Shown here in pieces: positions 47,821 to 57,341 of a stretch of 64,000 bases of DNA. Numbering within the stretch: the first letter of the stretch is position 1; each line of letters opens with the position of its first letter. This stretch comes from SZAS-79 sp963844255. Lineage in GTDB: Bacteria > Pseudomonadota > Gammaproteobacteria > Burkholderiales > SG8-39. Both the position numbers and the translations under genes were made by a program. The stretch spans positions 124,001-188,000 of the forward strand of contig CAWJNP010000024.1 of assembly GCA_963844255.1 (NCBI GenBank). The letters are read 5' to 3'. A model generated the notes under the pieces. The model saw only the letters and a list, made by a program, of their open reading frames with translations. It was not told the DNA's origin and ran no database searches.

Positions 47821-49392
47821 ATGCTTTATCTAGAGTACTTCGGGCTCAACGAGCCTCCGTTCCGAATCACGCCACATACCGACTTCTTCTTCGACGGTGC
47901 GGATCGCGGCGCGACCTTGGAAGCTCTTCTGTACGCGATCTTGCACGACGAAGGGATTGTCAAGGTGTCCGGTGAAGTGGGAAGCGGCAAGACCATGCTG
48001 TGCAGGGTTCTAATGGAGCGCCTCCCCGAGAACGTCGAGATCGTCTATCTCGCCAATCCCTCACTGGCCCGGGACGAGATCCTGCATGCAATTGCGGACG
48101 ATCTCAATGTCGAATTTTCACAAGGGCGCATCACCGTAGTCCTGCGCAATCTGCTGGATTGCCTTATCGGCTTGTACGCCGACAACCGGCGCGTGGTCAT
48201 TCTCATAGACGAAGCCCACGCCATGCCTGAAGAAACCCTGGAACAGGTCCGGCTGTTGTCCAACCTGGAATCGAACCAGCACAAGCTCCTGCAAATCGTT
48301 CTTTTTGGGCAGCCGGAACTCGACGACCTGCTGGACCAGGCGTCGATGCGTCAATTGAAGGACCGCATCACGCACAGCTTCCGAATGCGTCCTTTGCAAG
48401 AGGCGGAGGTTGGAAAGTACCTGTCCTTCCGCATGCGAGCCGCAGGATATCGTGGGCCCGACGTTTTCAATGCCAAGGCCGTGTCGATGATCGCCAAAGG
48501 GGCGAGCGGTTTGACACGACGCGTAAACATTCTTGCAGACAAGGCGCTTTTGGCTGCGTTCACCGTCGACGCGCACGCGGTCACCGCGCGGGAAGTACGT
48601 ACGGCTGTTCGAGATTCGGAATTCGGTCGATTGCTCGCTGAAAAGAAGCGCAATCCCCTGTTGTTCGCGGCCGCTGCACTGCTCGCGGGACTCGCGATCG
48701 GCGCGGGCGTGCACTGGGGGCTTTCACAAGATCAGGCCAACGAACCACAGCTGGGTGGCAACGGGCCTGCGAGGCCCGCCGTATCCGCCGGCGCTCCCTC
48801 AACCACCGCGACGATCCGGCCACTTACCGTATCCCCTGCGGACGCAGCCCCGGCAACGCTTGGCCGATCGGCAACGTCGCCATCCGGCTCGGACGCGGCC
48901 GTTGGTTCAGCTTCGGTCATTGGCCCGGCCGATGCCGGGAAGGCAACTGCATCAGCGTCCGGCCCAAACGCAAACAAAGGCGCAACGAGCTCTGGTGCGT
49001 CGCAGCAATTGCCGTTGCCCGCCGACGCAATCGCGAAAATTTCTGCTTACTCCGTAGGTAACAACAAGCTTCTAAAACAACGGGTTGAGGCAACCTTGAC
49101 GCGCCTTAAGCAGGAGCCTGATGCGAGTTACAGCATCGAGTTATACACAACCGACAACAGCGATCCGGATAGGATGGAACGCTTTCTGATACGCGCCCGC
49201 GATATGGTCCCTCTTGAGGACGTGTACGTACTACCTGAGAGCAATGGCAAGGGCTACCGCCTTCGAGTAACGGTCGGACGCTTTGCCGATCGCGCTGCCG
49301 CTGCGGAGGCCGTCGAACACCTGCCCCCCAAATACAAGCAGGCATTCCAGACCGAACTCCGAAGCTTTGCCCAATTGCGCGAAAATCTCTGA
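47821..49392 (+). CDS. ExeA/MshM-like ATPase with SPOR-like C-terminus
   Basis: A 523-residue protein. The N-terminal AAA domain of the GspA/ExeA/MshM type begins YLEYFGLNEPPFRITPHTDFF, with Walker A GEVGSGKT (about 50-57) and Walker B VVILIDEAHAMPEE (about 122-135). One membrane helix is near 280-300, followed by a long Ala/Pro/Ser-rich linker and a C-terminal SPOR-like domain (about 440-520, GYRLRVTVGRFADRAAAAEA). ExeA-type ATPases help assemble the secretin through peptidoglycan, and SPOR domains bind denuded glycan, which fits. It is the first gene of the machine. Confidence 0.87.
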   Translation: MLYLEYFGLNEPPFRITPHTDFFFDGADRGATLEALLYAILHDEGIVKVSGEVGSGKTMLCRVLMERLPENVEIVYLANPSLARDEILHAIADDLNVEFSQGRITVVLRNLLDCLIGLYADNRRVVILIDEAHAMPEETLEQVRLLSNLESNQHKLLQIVLFGQPELDDLLDQASMRQLKDRITHSFRMRPLQEAEVGKYLSFRMRAAGYRGPDVFNAKAVSMIAKGASGLTRRVNILADKALLAAFTVDAHAVTAREVRTAVRDSEFGRLLAEKKRNPLLFAAAALLAGLAIGAGVHWGLSQDQANEPQLGGNGPARPAVSAGAPSTTATIRPLTVSPADAAPATLGRSATSPSGSDAAVGSASVIGPADAGKATASASGPNANKGATSSGASQQLPLPADAIAKISAYSVGNNKLLKQRVEATLTRLKQEPDASYSIELYTTDNSDPDRMERFLIRARDMVPLEDVYVLPESNGKGYRLRVTVGRFADRAAAAEAVEHLPPKYKQAFQTELRSFAQLRENL

Positions 49393-49460
49393 AGCCCTTC
49401 GAACAAATAGCAGGAAAAACCTCTCGTTCAACAAATGCTTAGCTTGGGTTTCTAAAGTTA

Positions 49461-49489
49461 TAACTATGGTATCCTTTGTGGCATAGTTA
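49461..49489. promoter_or_regulatory. Inverted repeat upstream of the secretin gene
   Basis: TAACTATG (49461-49468) and CATAGTTA (49482-49489) are perfect 8-base arms 13 bases apart, in the 111-bp gap before the secretin gene and 15 bp ahead of its ATG. It may be an operator or an mRNA hairpin that includes the ribosome-binding region. No clear -35/-10 pair or -24/-12 promoter is visible beside it. Confidence 0.4.
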
Positions 49490-49503
49490 CAAATTCGGGC
49501 GCG

Positions 49504-51270
49504 ATGAACTACCTTAAACCAACCGTTGCATTGGTCTTGGCGGCGTTGCTGCCCGCTTGCGGCAGCGTCGCACCAGTGAAGATGTCCGACACGCACATAC
49601 AGGCGGAGGATTCGCAACCTGTGGGCGGCGCAATTCCGCCAACCGTGCTGAACGCGCCCGTGTTGCCTGCGCCCAAACCGACCGTGCGACCTGAGACATA
49701 CAGCGTGGTGGTAAACAATGTGGCAGTTCAGGAACTGCTGTTCGCCCTGGCGCGCGACGCCAAACTGAACGTCGACGTTCATCCGGGCGTGACAGGCAGC
49801 GTAACGCTGAACGCGATCGACCAGACCCTGCCGCAGCTGCTCACGCGCATTTCCAGACAGATCGACATGCGCTACGAAGTCGACGGACCGAATCTGACGA
49901 TCATGCGAGATACGCCGTACCTGCACACGTACCGGGTTGATTACATCAACATGATACGAAACTCCGCCAGCAAGCTCGGTGTTTCCAGTCAGGTTACTGC
50001 TGGCGCCTCGTCGGGAGGGTCGGGGGGCGTCGGAACGATTGTGAACAATTCGTCCTCGTCGGTGGATAACACCTCGAGCAACGACTTTTGGAAGACCTTG
50101 ATTGCCAACGTCAAGGATCTGCTGCGCGAAACGGACAAACTTGTACCAACATCCCAATCCGCGCGCGCGCCGACGCCTGCTCCTGCGCAGGCGCAGCCCG
50201 CTTCACCGGCTCCGGGTGCCCCAGCGGTCTCGGGCCTGCCGCAAGGCAATACCCCAACGCCCGCCACAGCGCAAACCATGGAGTTTCGTGAAGCCGCGTC
50301 TGTCATTGCCAATCCAGAAGCGGGCATCTTGTCCATCCGCGCCACCTCGCGACAACACGAAAAAATCCAGGAATTTCTCGATCAGGTCATGATCAACGTC
50401 AGCCGCCAAGTGATGATTGAAGCGACGGTAGCAGAGGTCCAACTCAACAACCAGTACCAGCGAGGTATTGACTGGTCTAAGCTTCGCACCGGATCGGCCG
50501 GGTTTCAGTTCCAGCAAGTCAGCGGTGGCACGCCGGCCGGCATCAATTCAAACGCCTTCGTCGTTGGATATGCAGCTGCAAACCTGAACTTTTCGGCCGC
50601 TCTGCGGTTGCTCGAGTCCTTTGGAGAGGTGAAAGTTCTCTCGAGCCCGAAAATCAGTGTCCTGAACAATCAATCTGCTGTACTCAAGGTGGTCGACAAT
50701 CTGGTCTTTTTCACCATCAAGGCAGACACTACAACCAACCAGACCACTTCGTTGACGACATTCACGTCCACACTAAACTCGGTACCGGTTGGATTCGTAA
50801 TGACCGTAATTCCGCAGATCAGCGAATCGGACAGTGTGCTGCTAAATCTAAGGCCGACGATATCGCGAAAGATCGGCGACGTTGCGGACCCGAATCCGAG
50901 CCTTGCCGCTGCTGGCGTTGCCAGCCTGGTGCCCGTCATCCAGACGCGCGAGATGGATTCAATGATGCGGGTGCAAAGTGGCCAGGTGGCAGTACTGGGT
51001 GGCCTGATTCAGGATCAGGCCACCAACACGGAAGACGGCATACCCGGAGTCAATCGAATTCCGAACTTCGGTGATCTGTTTCGTCAGCGAAAAGACACGA
51101 ACACAAAAACCGAGCTGGTCATTTTTCTACGACCCGTCGTCATTCGCGATCCGAGCATTGATGGAGATTACCGTCGGTATCGGGACTTGGTTCCGAATGC
51201 CGATTTCCTGCGCCGCCCGAATCCGGCAAAGGCGGAGGCATATCGTGAACTGCAACCGCCGAGGCAATAG
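49504..51270 (+). CDS. MshL-like pilus secretin
   Basis: A 588-residue lipoprotein secretin: signal with lipobox LLPAC (Cys about residue 20), a STN-like N0 domain (VNNVAVQELLFALARDAKLN, about 69-140), a Ser/Gly- and Pro/Ala-rich region (about 165-255), and the C-terminal secretin gate (VLSSPKISVLNNQSAVLKVV, VPVGFVMTVIPQI, VLGGLIQDQ, TELVIFLRPVVI). It forms the outer-membrane channel. It is separated from the previous gene by 111 bp containing an inverted repeat, so it may have its own promoter. Confidence 0.92.
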   Translation: MNYLKPTVALVLAALLPACGSVAPVKMSDTHIQAEDSQPVGGAIPPTVLNAPVLPAPKPTVRPETYSVVVNNVAVQELLFALARDAKLNVDVHPGVTGSVTLNAIDQTLPQLLTRISRQIDMRYEVDGPNLTIMRDTPYLHTYRVDYINMIRNSASKLGVSSQVTAGASSGGSGGVGTIVNNSSSSVDNTSSNDFWKTLIANVKDLLRETDKLVPTSQSARAPTPAPAQAQPASPAPGAPAVSGLPQGNTPTPATAQTMEFREAASVIANPEAGILSIRATSRQHEKIQEFLDQVMINVSRQVMIEATVAEVQLNNQYQRGIDWSKLRTGSAGFQFQQVSGGTPAGINSNAFVVGYAAANLNFSAALRLLESFGEVKVLSSPKISVLNNQSAVLKVVDNLVFFTIKADTTTNQTTSLTTFTSTLNSVPVGFVMTVIPQISESDSVLLNLRPTISRKIGDVADPNPSLAAAGVASLVPVIQTREMDSMMRVQSGQVAVLGGLIQDQATNTEDGIPGVNRIPNFGDLFRQRKDTNTKTELVIFLRPVVIRDPSIDGDYRRYRDLVPNADFLRRPNPAKAEAYRELQPPRQ

Positions 51271-51275
51271 AACGT

Positions 51276-52715
51276 ATGAGCCTGTTGCTCGATGCCCTGA
51301 AGAAGGCTGAAAAGGCCAAGGACGACGCCAAGCGTCGTGCACAATCCGGCTCGGACCCCGAAGAAACCGTGCTGCAGGTACGGACAAAAAACGAGTTGCC
51401 CGATATATCAAATCCTCTCGAGGTTCATGCGGAGGACGTTCCCGGACGCGATCAGGATACCGGGTCATATAGTCTCGTACCCGACGCTTTTTCGACCGCT
51501 CCAGCGCCACGCCCCGCAGGAGACGTGCCGCCCGCATCCACCATCAGCTCGCGCACGGCACCTGACGAAATGCCGAAACGCAGGCAGGCTCCGAATGACG
51601 TCACAGCGTCGCCGGACCCGGTTGTCAGCCAGCGGGCCGCCGCAAAGAACGTGTTCGAAACCAAATTCCGCGAACCGAATCCCAAGCTGCCGTTTTACAT
51701 CACGCTTGCCCTCCTCAGTTCTTTCGCCCTGGGCACGGTCGTCTACTTTTGGTATCAGCTTCGCCCGCCTCCTCCTCTGGTGAATACGGGCGCCAAGCCG
51801 CCCCCTGACGAAAAGAAAATGGTGGTAGCTCCGTTGCCGGCGAACACCTCCGCCTCGACGACAGGAGTTTCGGCGCAGCAGTCGCCGGCTATACCGGGGT
51901 TGCCGGATCAGTCTTCGACAGCGACCGGGCAGAACTCTCCCGCCGCGGCCCCGACCACACCGATATCTCCGGCAGCGCTCCCATCAGGAGCGGGTGTCGC
52001 ACCCAAACAACAGCAGCAGACCAAGGTTTCGCCGCAACCGCAAAGCGGGTCGGCGCGCGCAGAGGCGCCCGCACCACGTGCGCCGGCACATGCGAGTCGC
52101 GCCCCTGCCTCACCTTCAAAACTAAGCGTCCACCCTGCCGTTCCGTTGGTGCACCCCAAACTCCAGGCGGGATGGCTGGCCTACAATCAGGGGGACTTGG
52201 CTGTCGCACGCTCCAACTACGAAGCCGTCGTCCGTGATGAACCCTCGAACCGTGACGCGCTGCTCGGAATGGCCGCGCTCGAGGTTCGCGCCAACCGTCC
52301 GGCCGAAGCCGAGTCCTACTATCGGAAGCTGCTGGAGATCAACCCCCGCGACCCTCACGCACAGGCGGGACTGCTGGCCCTGCGTGCCCATATGAACGAT
52401 CCGGTCCAAGCCGAATCCAAGGTGAAGAGCCTGCTTGCCGGCGATCCGGAAGCGCACATCCTGTACTTCACGCTGGGAAACGAATACGCACAACAGCTGC
52501 GTTGGCCTGAGGCGCAGCAGGCGTACTTCAAGGCGTTTTCAGGTGATCCCGAAAATCCGGATTTTGCCTATAACCTGGCTGTCAGCCTCGATCACGTCAG
52601 ACAACCGAAGCTGGCACTTGAGTATTATCGAAGGGCGATTTCTCTTGCGCAGCAACGCTCGAGCAACTTCGATCAAAATCTCGCGCGAAACCGCGCGCAG
52701 GAGCTGGCTCGGTAG
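51276..52715 (+). CDS. TPR membrane protein (MshN-like)
   Basis: A 479-residue protein: a short cytoplasmic N-terminus (SLLLDALKKAEKAKDDAKRR) frequently seen in MSHA-type loci, one membrane helix (about 137-160, LPFYITLALLSSFALGTVVY), a long Pro/Ala/Gln-rich periplasmic linker (about 165-290) and at least four TPR repeats (about 295-470, GWLAYNQGDLAVARSNYEAV). Probably a periplasmic scaffold that spans toward the secretin. It starts 5 bp after the secretin stop. Confidence 0.82.
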   Translation: MSLLLDALKKAEKAKDDAKRRAQSGSDPEETVLQVRTKNELPDISNPLEVHAEDVPGRDQDTGSYSLVPDAFSTAPAPRPAGDVPPASTISSRTAPDEMPKRRQAPNDVTASPDPVVSQRAAAKNVFETKFREPNPKLPFYITLALLSSFALGTVVYFWYQLRPPPPLVNTGAKPPPDEKKMVVAPLPANTSASTTGVSAQQSPAIPGLPDQSSTATGQNSPAAAPTTPISPAALPSGAGVAPKQQQQTKVSPQPQSGSARAEAPAPRAPAHASRAPASPSKLSVHPAVPLVHPKLQAGWLAYNQGDLAVARSNYEAVVRDEPSNRDALLGMAALEVRANRPAEAESYYRKLLEINPRDPHAQAGLLALRAHMNDPVQAESKVKSLLAGDPEAHILYFTLGNEYAQQLRWPEAQQAYFKAFSGDPENPDFAYNLAVSLDHVRQPKLALEYYRRAISLAQQRSSNFDQNLARNRAQELAR

Positions 52716-52802
52716 GTGGCTCGGCGCCGGTCGCCGCCGTCGCATGCCCTTTTCACTCTCTGACATCGGCCCCGCCGAGCGGCGGAGTATCATGTTAAGC
52801 GT

Positions 52803-54512
52803 ATGAATTCGCCCACCAATCCTCAAGCAAAGCGGCACATCGGCCAGATCCTGATTGATCAGGGGATCCTGACCGAGGATCAGCTGCGGATCGCACTTCT
52901 GGAGCAGATGAAGTCCCATCTGCCCGTCGGCCGGCTACTGGTTCAGCTCGGCTTCGTGTCGGAAGCCACGCTGCGTGACGCGCTGTCCGAAAAGCTTGGC
53001 CTTCAGTCGGTCGACCTGGCCCACATCATTGTCGATCCGGCTGCACTGAAAATGGTTCCGCGTGACATGGCGCGCCGGTATCGCGTGTTCCCGGTTGCCC
53101 TCGACCGTCAGGCCAAGAAGTTCATCGTCGCCCTTGCAGATACCAACAATATCGTTGCGATTGACCAGCTGCGAGCCCACCTCAAGGGCGAATACGAGAT
53201 AGAGCTCAGGCTCGCTGGGGACTCCGAAGTCGATCGGGCGATCGAGCAGTATTACGGGCACGAATTCTCCATCGACGGAATTCTGCGCGAGATTGAAACG
53301 GGCGAAGTCGATTACGCGACCATAACCGAAGGGGACGAATACAGCCAGCCGGTTGTACGGCTTATCTCCGCATTGCTCGCCGACGCGGTGGAGCGGTCCG
53401 CCTCGGACATCCACTTCGAACCTGAGCAGAACTTTCTGCGCATTCGGTACAGGATAGACGGCGTGCTCAGGCAGATCCGGTCCCTGCACAAGACGTACTG
53501 GCCGGCCATGGCGGTGCGCCTCAAGGTCATGTCGAAAATGAATATCGCGGAAACGCGCGCTCCGCAGGATGGACGTATTTCAGCGACGATGTCCGGACGT
53601 GTGGTGGATTTTCGCGTTTCCAGTCTGCCGACCACGCATGGCGAGAACGTGGTTCTGCGCATTCTCGACCGGCAAAAAGGGATCGTCCCCCTCGACAAGC
53701 TGGGCTTGGACGATATCCAGCTTGACCTGCTCAAACGGATGATCGCCCGGCCGGAAGGCATCATTCTCGTGACCGGGCCGACCGGCAGCGGAAAAACGAC
53801 CACACTCTACTCGATCCTGAATCACATCAACTCCGACGGCATCAATATCATGACACTCGAGGATCCGGTCGAGTATCCGATGACGTTGATCCGGCAGACA
53901 TCGGTGGCTGATTCCGCGAAGCTCGACTTCGCAAACGGAATTCGCGCCCTCATGCGCCAAGACCCCGACGCCATACTTGTTGGCGAGATTCGAGATGGTG
54001 ACACCGCAGAGATGGCGTTCCGGGCGTCCATGACAGGCCACCAGGTCTATTCCACGCTGCATACCAACTCCGCAGTCGGCGCGATACCGCGTCTGCTCGA
54101 CATTGGAATCGTGCCTGATATTCTTGCGGGAAATATCATCGGTATCGTCGCACAACGGCTCGTAAGAAAGCTCTGCCGCACTTGCCGGCAGGCGTATGAA
54201 CCCGATGTTCGCGAACGCAGACTGCTGGGCATCGGGGAATCCGATTCGGCCTCGATCTACCGGGCCGTCGGCTGCGAGCAGTGCGACTACCAGGGGTACA
54301 AAGGCCGCCAGGGCATACTTGAGATACTAAAGCTGGACAGCGGTCTGGACGAACTGATTGCGCGGCGAGCGACGACACGTGAGATCCTGGCTGCGGCACT
54401 TGCCAAGGGATTTCGCACGCTTGCGGAAGACGGTCTGCGGCTGGTGCGCGGGGGAGTGACCAGCGTCGATGAGCTCAGTCGCGTTGTCGACCTTACCGAC
54501 CGAATGGCCTGA
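52803..54512 (+). CDS. MshE-like assembly ATPase with MshEN domain
   Basis: A 569-residue GspE-family ATPase. The N-terminal MshEN domain holds two repeats of the c-di-GMP-binding pattern (HIGQILIDQGILTEDQLRIA and VGRLLVQLGFVSEATLRDAL, about 12-65). Then come Walker A GPTGSGKTTT (about 325), the Asp box ITLED-like MTLEDPVEYP, the His box STLHTN, and a four-Cys zinc element (CRTC ... CEQC). MshE proteins power pilus extension when bound to c-di-GMP. The start ATG 52803 follows an 87-bp gap with no recognised signal. Confidence 0.93.
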   Translation: MNSPTNPQAKRHIGQILIDQGILTEDQLRIALLEQMKSHLPVGRLLVQLGFVSEATLRDALSEKLGLQSVDLAHIIVDPAALKMVPRDMARRYRVFPVALDRQAKKFIVALADTNNIVAIDQLRAHLKGEYEIELRLAGDSEVDRAIEQYYGHEFSIDGILREIETGEVDYATITEGDEYSQPVVRLISALLADAVERSASDIHFEPEQNFLRIRYRIDGVLRQIRSLHKTYWPAMAVRLKVMSKMNIAETRAPQDGRISATMSGRVVDFRVSSLPTTHGENVVLRILDRQKGIVPLDKLGLDDIQLDLLKRMIARPEGIILVTGPTGSGKTTTLYSILNHINSDGINIMTLEDPVEYPMTLIRQTSVADSAKLDFANGIRALMRQDPDAILVGEIRDGDTAEMAFRASMTGHQVYSTLHTNSAVGAIPRLLDIGIVPDILAGNIIGIVAQRLVRKLCRTCRQAYEPDVRERRLLGIGESDSASIYRAVGCEQCDYQGYKGRQGILEILKLDSGLDELIARRATTREILAAALAKGFRTLAEDGLRLVRGGVTSVDELSRVVDLTDRMA

Positions 54513-54550
54513 CCACCCGCTCGCACGCCGGTAAAGGTAAGAGCCCGCCC

Positions 54551-55756
54551 ATGCCCCTGTATACGTATAAGGCCATCGATTCGATCGGCAAGTCCGTCCT
54601 GGGACGCGTGGACGCGGCCAATCTGTTCGATCTCGAGCAGCGCCTTTCACGCATGGGGCTCGACCTGGTCACCGGCGCACCTTCCCGCCAGACGAGCCGG
54701 ATCGTGGGAGGCGGCAAGATCACCCGTCAGGACTTGATTAATTTCTGTTTCCACCTCGAACAGCTCTCGAGCGCTGGAGTACCCATAGTTGAAGGACTGA
54801 TCGACCTCCGCGACAGCGTGGATAACCCCCGGTTCAAGGAGGTCGTGGGGGGGCTGGTCGAATCAATCCAGGGCGGACGCAATTTATCTCAGGCGCTTTC
54901 TGATTTTCCGGAGGTGTTTGGCAGGGTGTTTGCCTCTCTCGTAAGATCGGGCGAGCAGACCGGGAAACTCCCGGAAGTGCTTGCCAGCCTGACGGAGTCG
55001 ATCAAATGGGAAGACGAACTGGCCGCACAAACCAAGAAAATGATGATGTACCCGGCATTCGTGGGCGGGACCGTACTGATGGTCACATTTTTTCTCATGA
55101 TCTTTCTCGTGCCCCAGATGACCGCGTTCATCCGCAACATGGGACAGGAACTACCGTTGCAAACCGTGCTTCTGATTCACGTTTCGAATTTCTGCGTGAA
55201 CTATTGGTGGCTCATCCTCGCGACTCCACCAGCGATATTCTTTGGCGTCCGCTTTGCCGCGCGGCAAAATCCGGCGATCGCGTTTGCGCTTGACCGGTAC
55301 AAGCTTCAGATACCGGTGATTGGACCCATACTCCGAAAAATAATTCTGTCCCGCTTCACCTCCAGCTTCGCAATGATGTATGCCGCGGGCATTACGGTGC
55401 TCGATGCGATCCGCAGTTCCGAAGAGATTCTGGGCAATCGGCCGCTTGAACAGGCAATGCACAGTGCAGGCCAGCAGATCGCGGATGGCAAAGGGATGAC
55501 GACGGCATTCCAGGACGTGGGGCTTTTTCCTCCGCTGGTCATCCGGATGCTGAGGGTCGGCGAAAGCACCGGCGGACTGGATCGAGCACTTCTGAACGTC
55601 AGCTATTTCTACAACCGTGAAGTGCGAGAGTCGATAGGAAAAATGCAGGCAATGATCGAACCTGTGCTTACCGTTGTTCTCGGAGCCGTGCTGGGCTGGG
55701 TGATGGTTTCGGTACTTGGCCCGGTGTACGACACGATCAGCAAGATGAAGTTTTAG
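54551..55756 (+). CDS. MshG/GspF-like inner-membrane platform protein
   Basis: A 401-residue GspF/PilC-family protein with two GspF domains (NFCFHLEQLSSAGVPIVEGL; SRFTSSFAMMYAAGITVLDA) and three or four membrane helices at about 170-190, 215-240 and 375-395. It forms the platform contacted by the assembly ATPase. It lies 38 bp after the ATPase gene. Confidence 0.93.
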   Translation: MPLYTYKAIDSIGKSVLGRVDAANLFDLEQRLSRMGLDLVTGAPSRQTSRIVGGGKITRQDLINFCFHLEQLSSAGVPIVEGLIDLRDSVDNPRFKEVVGGLVESIQGGRNLSQALSDFPEVFGRVFASLVRSGEQTGKLPEVLASLTESIKWEDELAAQTKKMMMYPAFVGGTVLMVTFFLMIFLVPQMTAFIRNMGQELPLQTVLLIHVSNFCVNYWWLILATPPAIFFGVRFAARQNPAIAFALDRYKLQIPVIGPILRKIILSRFTSSFAMMYAAGITVLDAIRSSEEILGNRPLEQAMHSAGQQIADGKGMTTAFQDVGLFPPLVIRMLRVGESTGGLDRALLNVSYFYNREVRESIGKMQAMIEPVLTVVLGAVLGWVMVSVLGPVYDTISKMKF

Positions 55757-55769
55757 GACGAAACAAACA

Positions 55770-57341
55770 ATGTCCGAACGGCGTCTACTCTATTACACGG
55801 CTGGCAGCCATTCCGTATACCTGTGGCAGGGCGGAAAACTTCAGCTCGAGGGCGTGTTTGGAGCCGACGACGAGGGTGTGAACGAATTCCGCAGTTTCGC
55901 AAAGCAGCACGCCAAGTCGCTTTATTACGTTCTTGCCGATCTTGCTGGCGAGGATTTCCACGATGAGATGATCCCCTGGCTCCGAGGCGGAGACAGGCAG
56001 GCAGTGATCGAGCGGCGCCTGGCTCAGCGATATCGTGACACACGCCTTGCAGCGGCCCTTTCCCTCGGTCCGGTCAACGTGACGGGTGAGCGGCGCAACG
56101 AACGCCTGCTGCTGTCTTCGTTCACGAATACGCAGCAGTTCTCCCCTTGGCTTGATGCTCTTTCCGACGCGGGTGCAAAGCTGGCGGGCGTGTATTCGGT
56201 CCCGCTTGTTGCACCTGCACTCGCGGCCAGACTTGCCGCCAAGATTGGCGCAAAAAGCAGCCGCACCATCGTGGTATCGATGAACAGTGCGGGGTTGCGT
56301 CAGAGTTTTCTCGAGGACGGACGACTGCGGTTTGCACGCCTCGAACGCATCGGGGAAATAGCACCCGATTCGCAGGCCGCTTTTGTTCGCTCGGAAACGT
56401 TAAGGCTGGTCCAATATCTTTCCAGCCTCCGAGTACTGCCGCGTGACGGCCCTCCTCTGACCGCGATAGTGATTGTCCCCTCGGGTCAGCGTGCCATCTT
56501 TGAAGAGATGCTCGTTTCAGACGGGCGGCTCACGTTCCGTATCGTCGAACTTCCGGAAGCGGCCCGCATTGTGGGCGTAAAGCGCGCAGATGGCGTAGGC
56601 GCCGAACAACTTTATCTTCATCTGCTCGCGAAGAGTTCCCCGAAGGAGCAGTTCGCACGCACCGAGGACCGGAAAGGCTTTCTGCTGTGGAAATTGCGGC
56701 GAGGGATTGTGGCGGCCGGAGCGCTCGGGTTCGCCGCCTGCGTCTTGTTTGCCGGTGCAAAGTGGCTCGACGTCTGGAGTGTCCTAGACCGTGCGGAACA
56801 GCAAAGAAGCGAAGCACAGGTCGCCGAACGAGAGTACACCCGGGTTACGGCAACGTTTCCGGCGACCCAGACCAGTACTGAAAACCTGAAAATCGCAGTC
56901 AATGAGTTTCGTGCAATCAGCGCACGCACCGTGGCGCCAGGCCCTGCATTCATCTATGTTTCCCGGGCGCTCGAGCAGTTTCCGTTGATTGAACTGGAAC
57001 GTCTGGTCTGGCGCGTGGAAGTTCCGAAAGCGGAGGAAAAAGGCGCACCCAAAGCGGCGGCAGCTATTTCCACCTCCTCGCCCGACGCAGTCGCCGTCAC
57101 GCAATTGATGGAAATCTCAGGCTTTGTGACCAATACCCAGCGCTCTGACTACCGTGCGATCACTGCGCTGGTCCAACGCTTTGCGGATGCCCTCCAGGTC
57201 GATCCGGCCTATCGCGTGGAGCGTACGCAGTTGCCGTTCGATACGACATCGAAAGGCACGCTCTCCGGTGATATCGGGACGGTCGACAATGGCGGCACAC
57301 CCCGCTTTACTATCGTGCTGTCGCGCAAAGTCGGAAAATGA
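55770..57341 (+). CDS. PilM/PilN-like (MshI/GspL-like) assembly protein
   Basis: A 523-residue bitopic protein. The N-terminal 300 residues form a cytoplasmic region that resembles the actin-like GspL/PilM part in a diverged form (LLYYTAGSHSVYLWQGGKLQ; SPWLDALSDAGAKLAGVYSV). One membrane helix follows (about 312-335), then a coiled-coil and a PilN-like periplasmic domain (to 523). PilM and PilN are normally separate in type IV pili, and GspL is the fused form in secretion systems. No nucleotide-binding motif is obvious. It overlaps the next gene as ATGA. Confidence 0.75.
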   Translation: MSERRLLYYTAGSHSVYLWQGGKLQLEGVFGADDEGVNEFRSFAKQHAKSLYYVLADLAGEDFHDEMIPWLRGGDRQAVIERRLAQRYRDTRLAAALSLGPVNVTGERRNERLLLSSFTNTQQFSPWLDALSDAGAKLAGVYSVPLVAPALAARLAAKIGAKSSRTIVVSMNSAGLRQSFLEDGRLRFARLERIGEIAPDSQAAFVRSETLRLVQYLSSLRVLPRDGPPLTAIVIVPSGQRAIFEEMLVSDGRLTFRIVELPEAARIVGVKRADGVGAEQLYLHLLAKSSPKEQFARTEDRKGFLLWKLRRGIVAAGALGFAACVLFAGAKWLDVWSVLDRAEQQRSEAQVAEREYTRVTATFPATQTSTENLKIAVNEFRAISARTVAPGPAFIYVSRALEQFPLIELERLVWRVEVPKAEEKGAPKAAAAISTSSPDAVAVTQLMEISGFVTNTQRSDYRAITALVQRFADALQVDPAYRVERTQLPFDTTSKGTLSGDIGTVDNGGTPRFTIVLSRKVGK

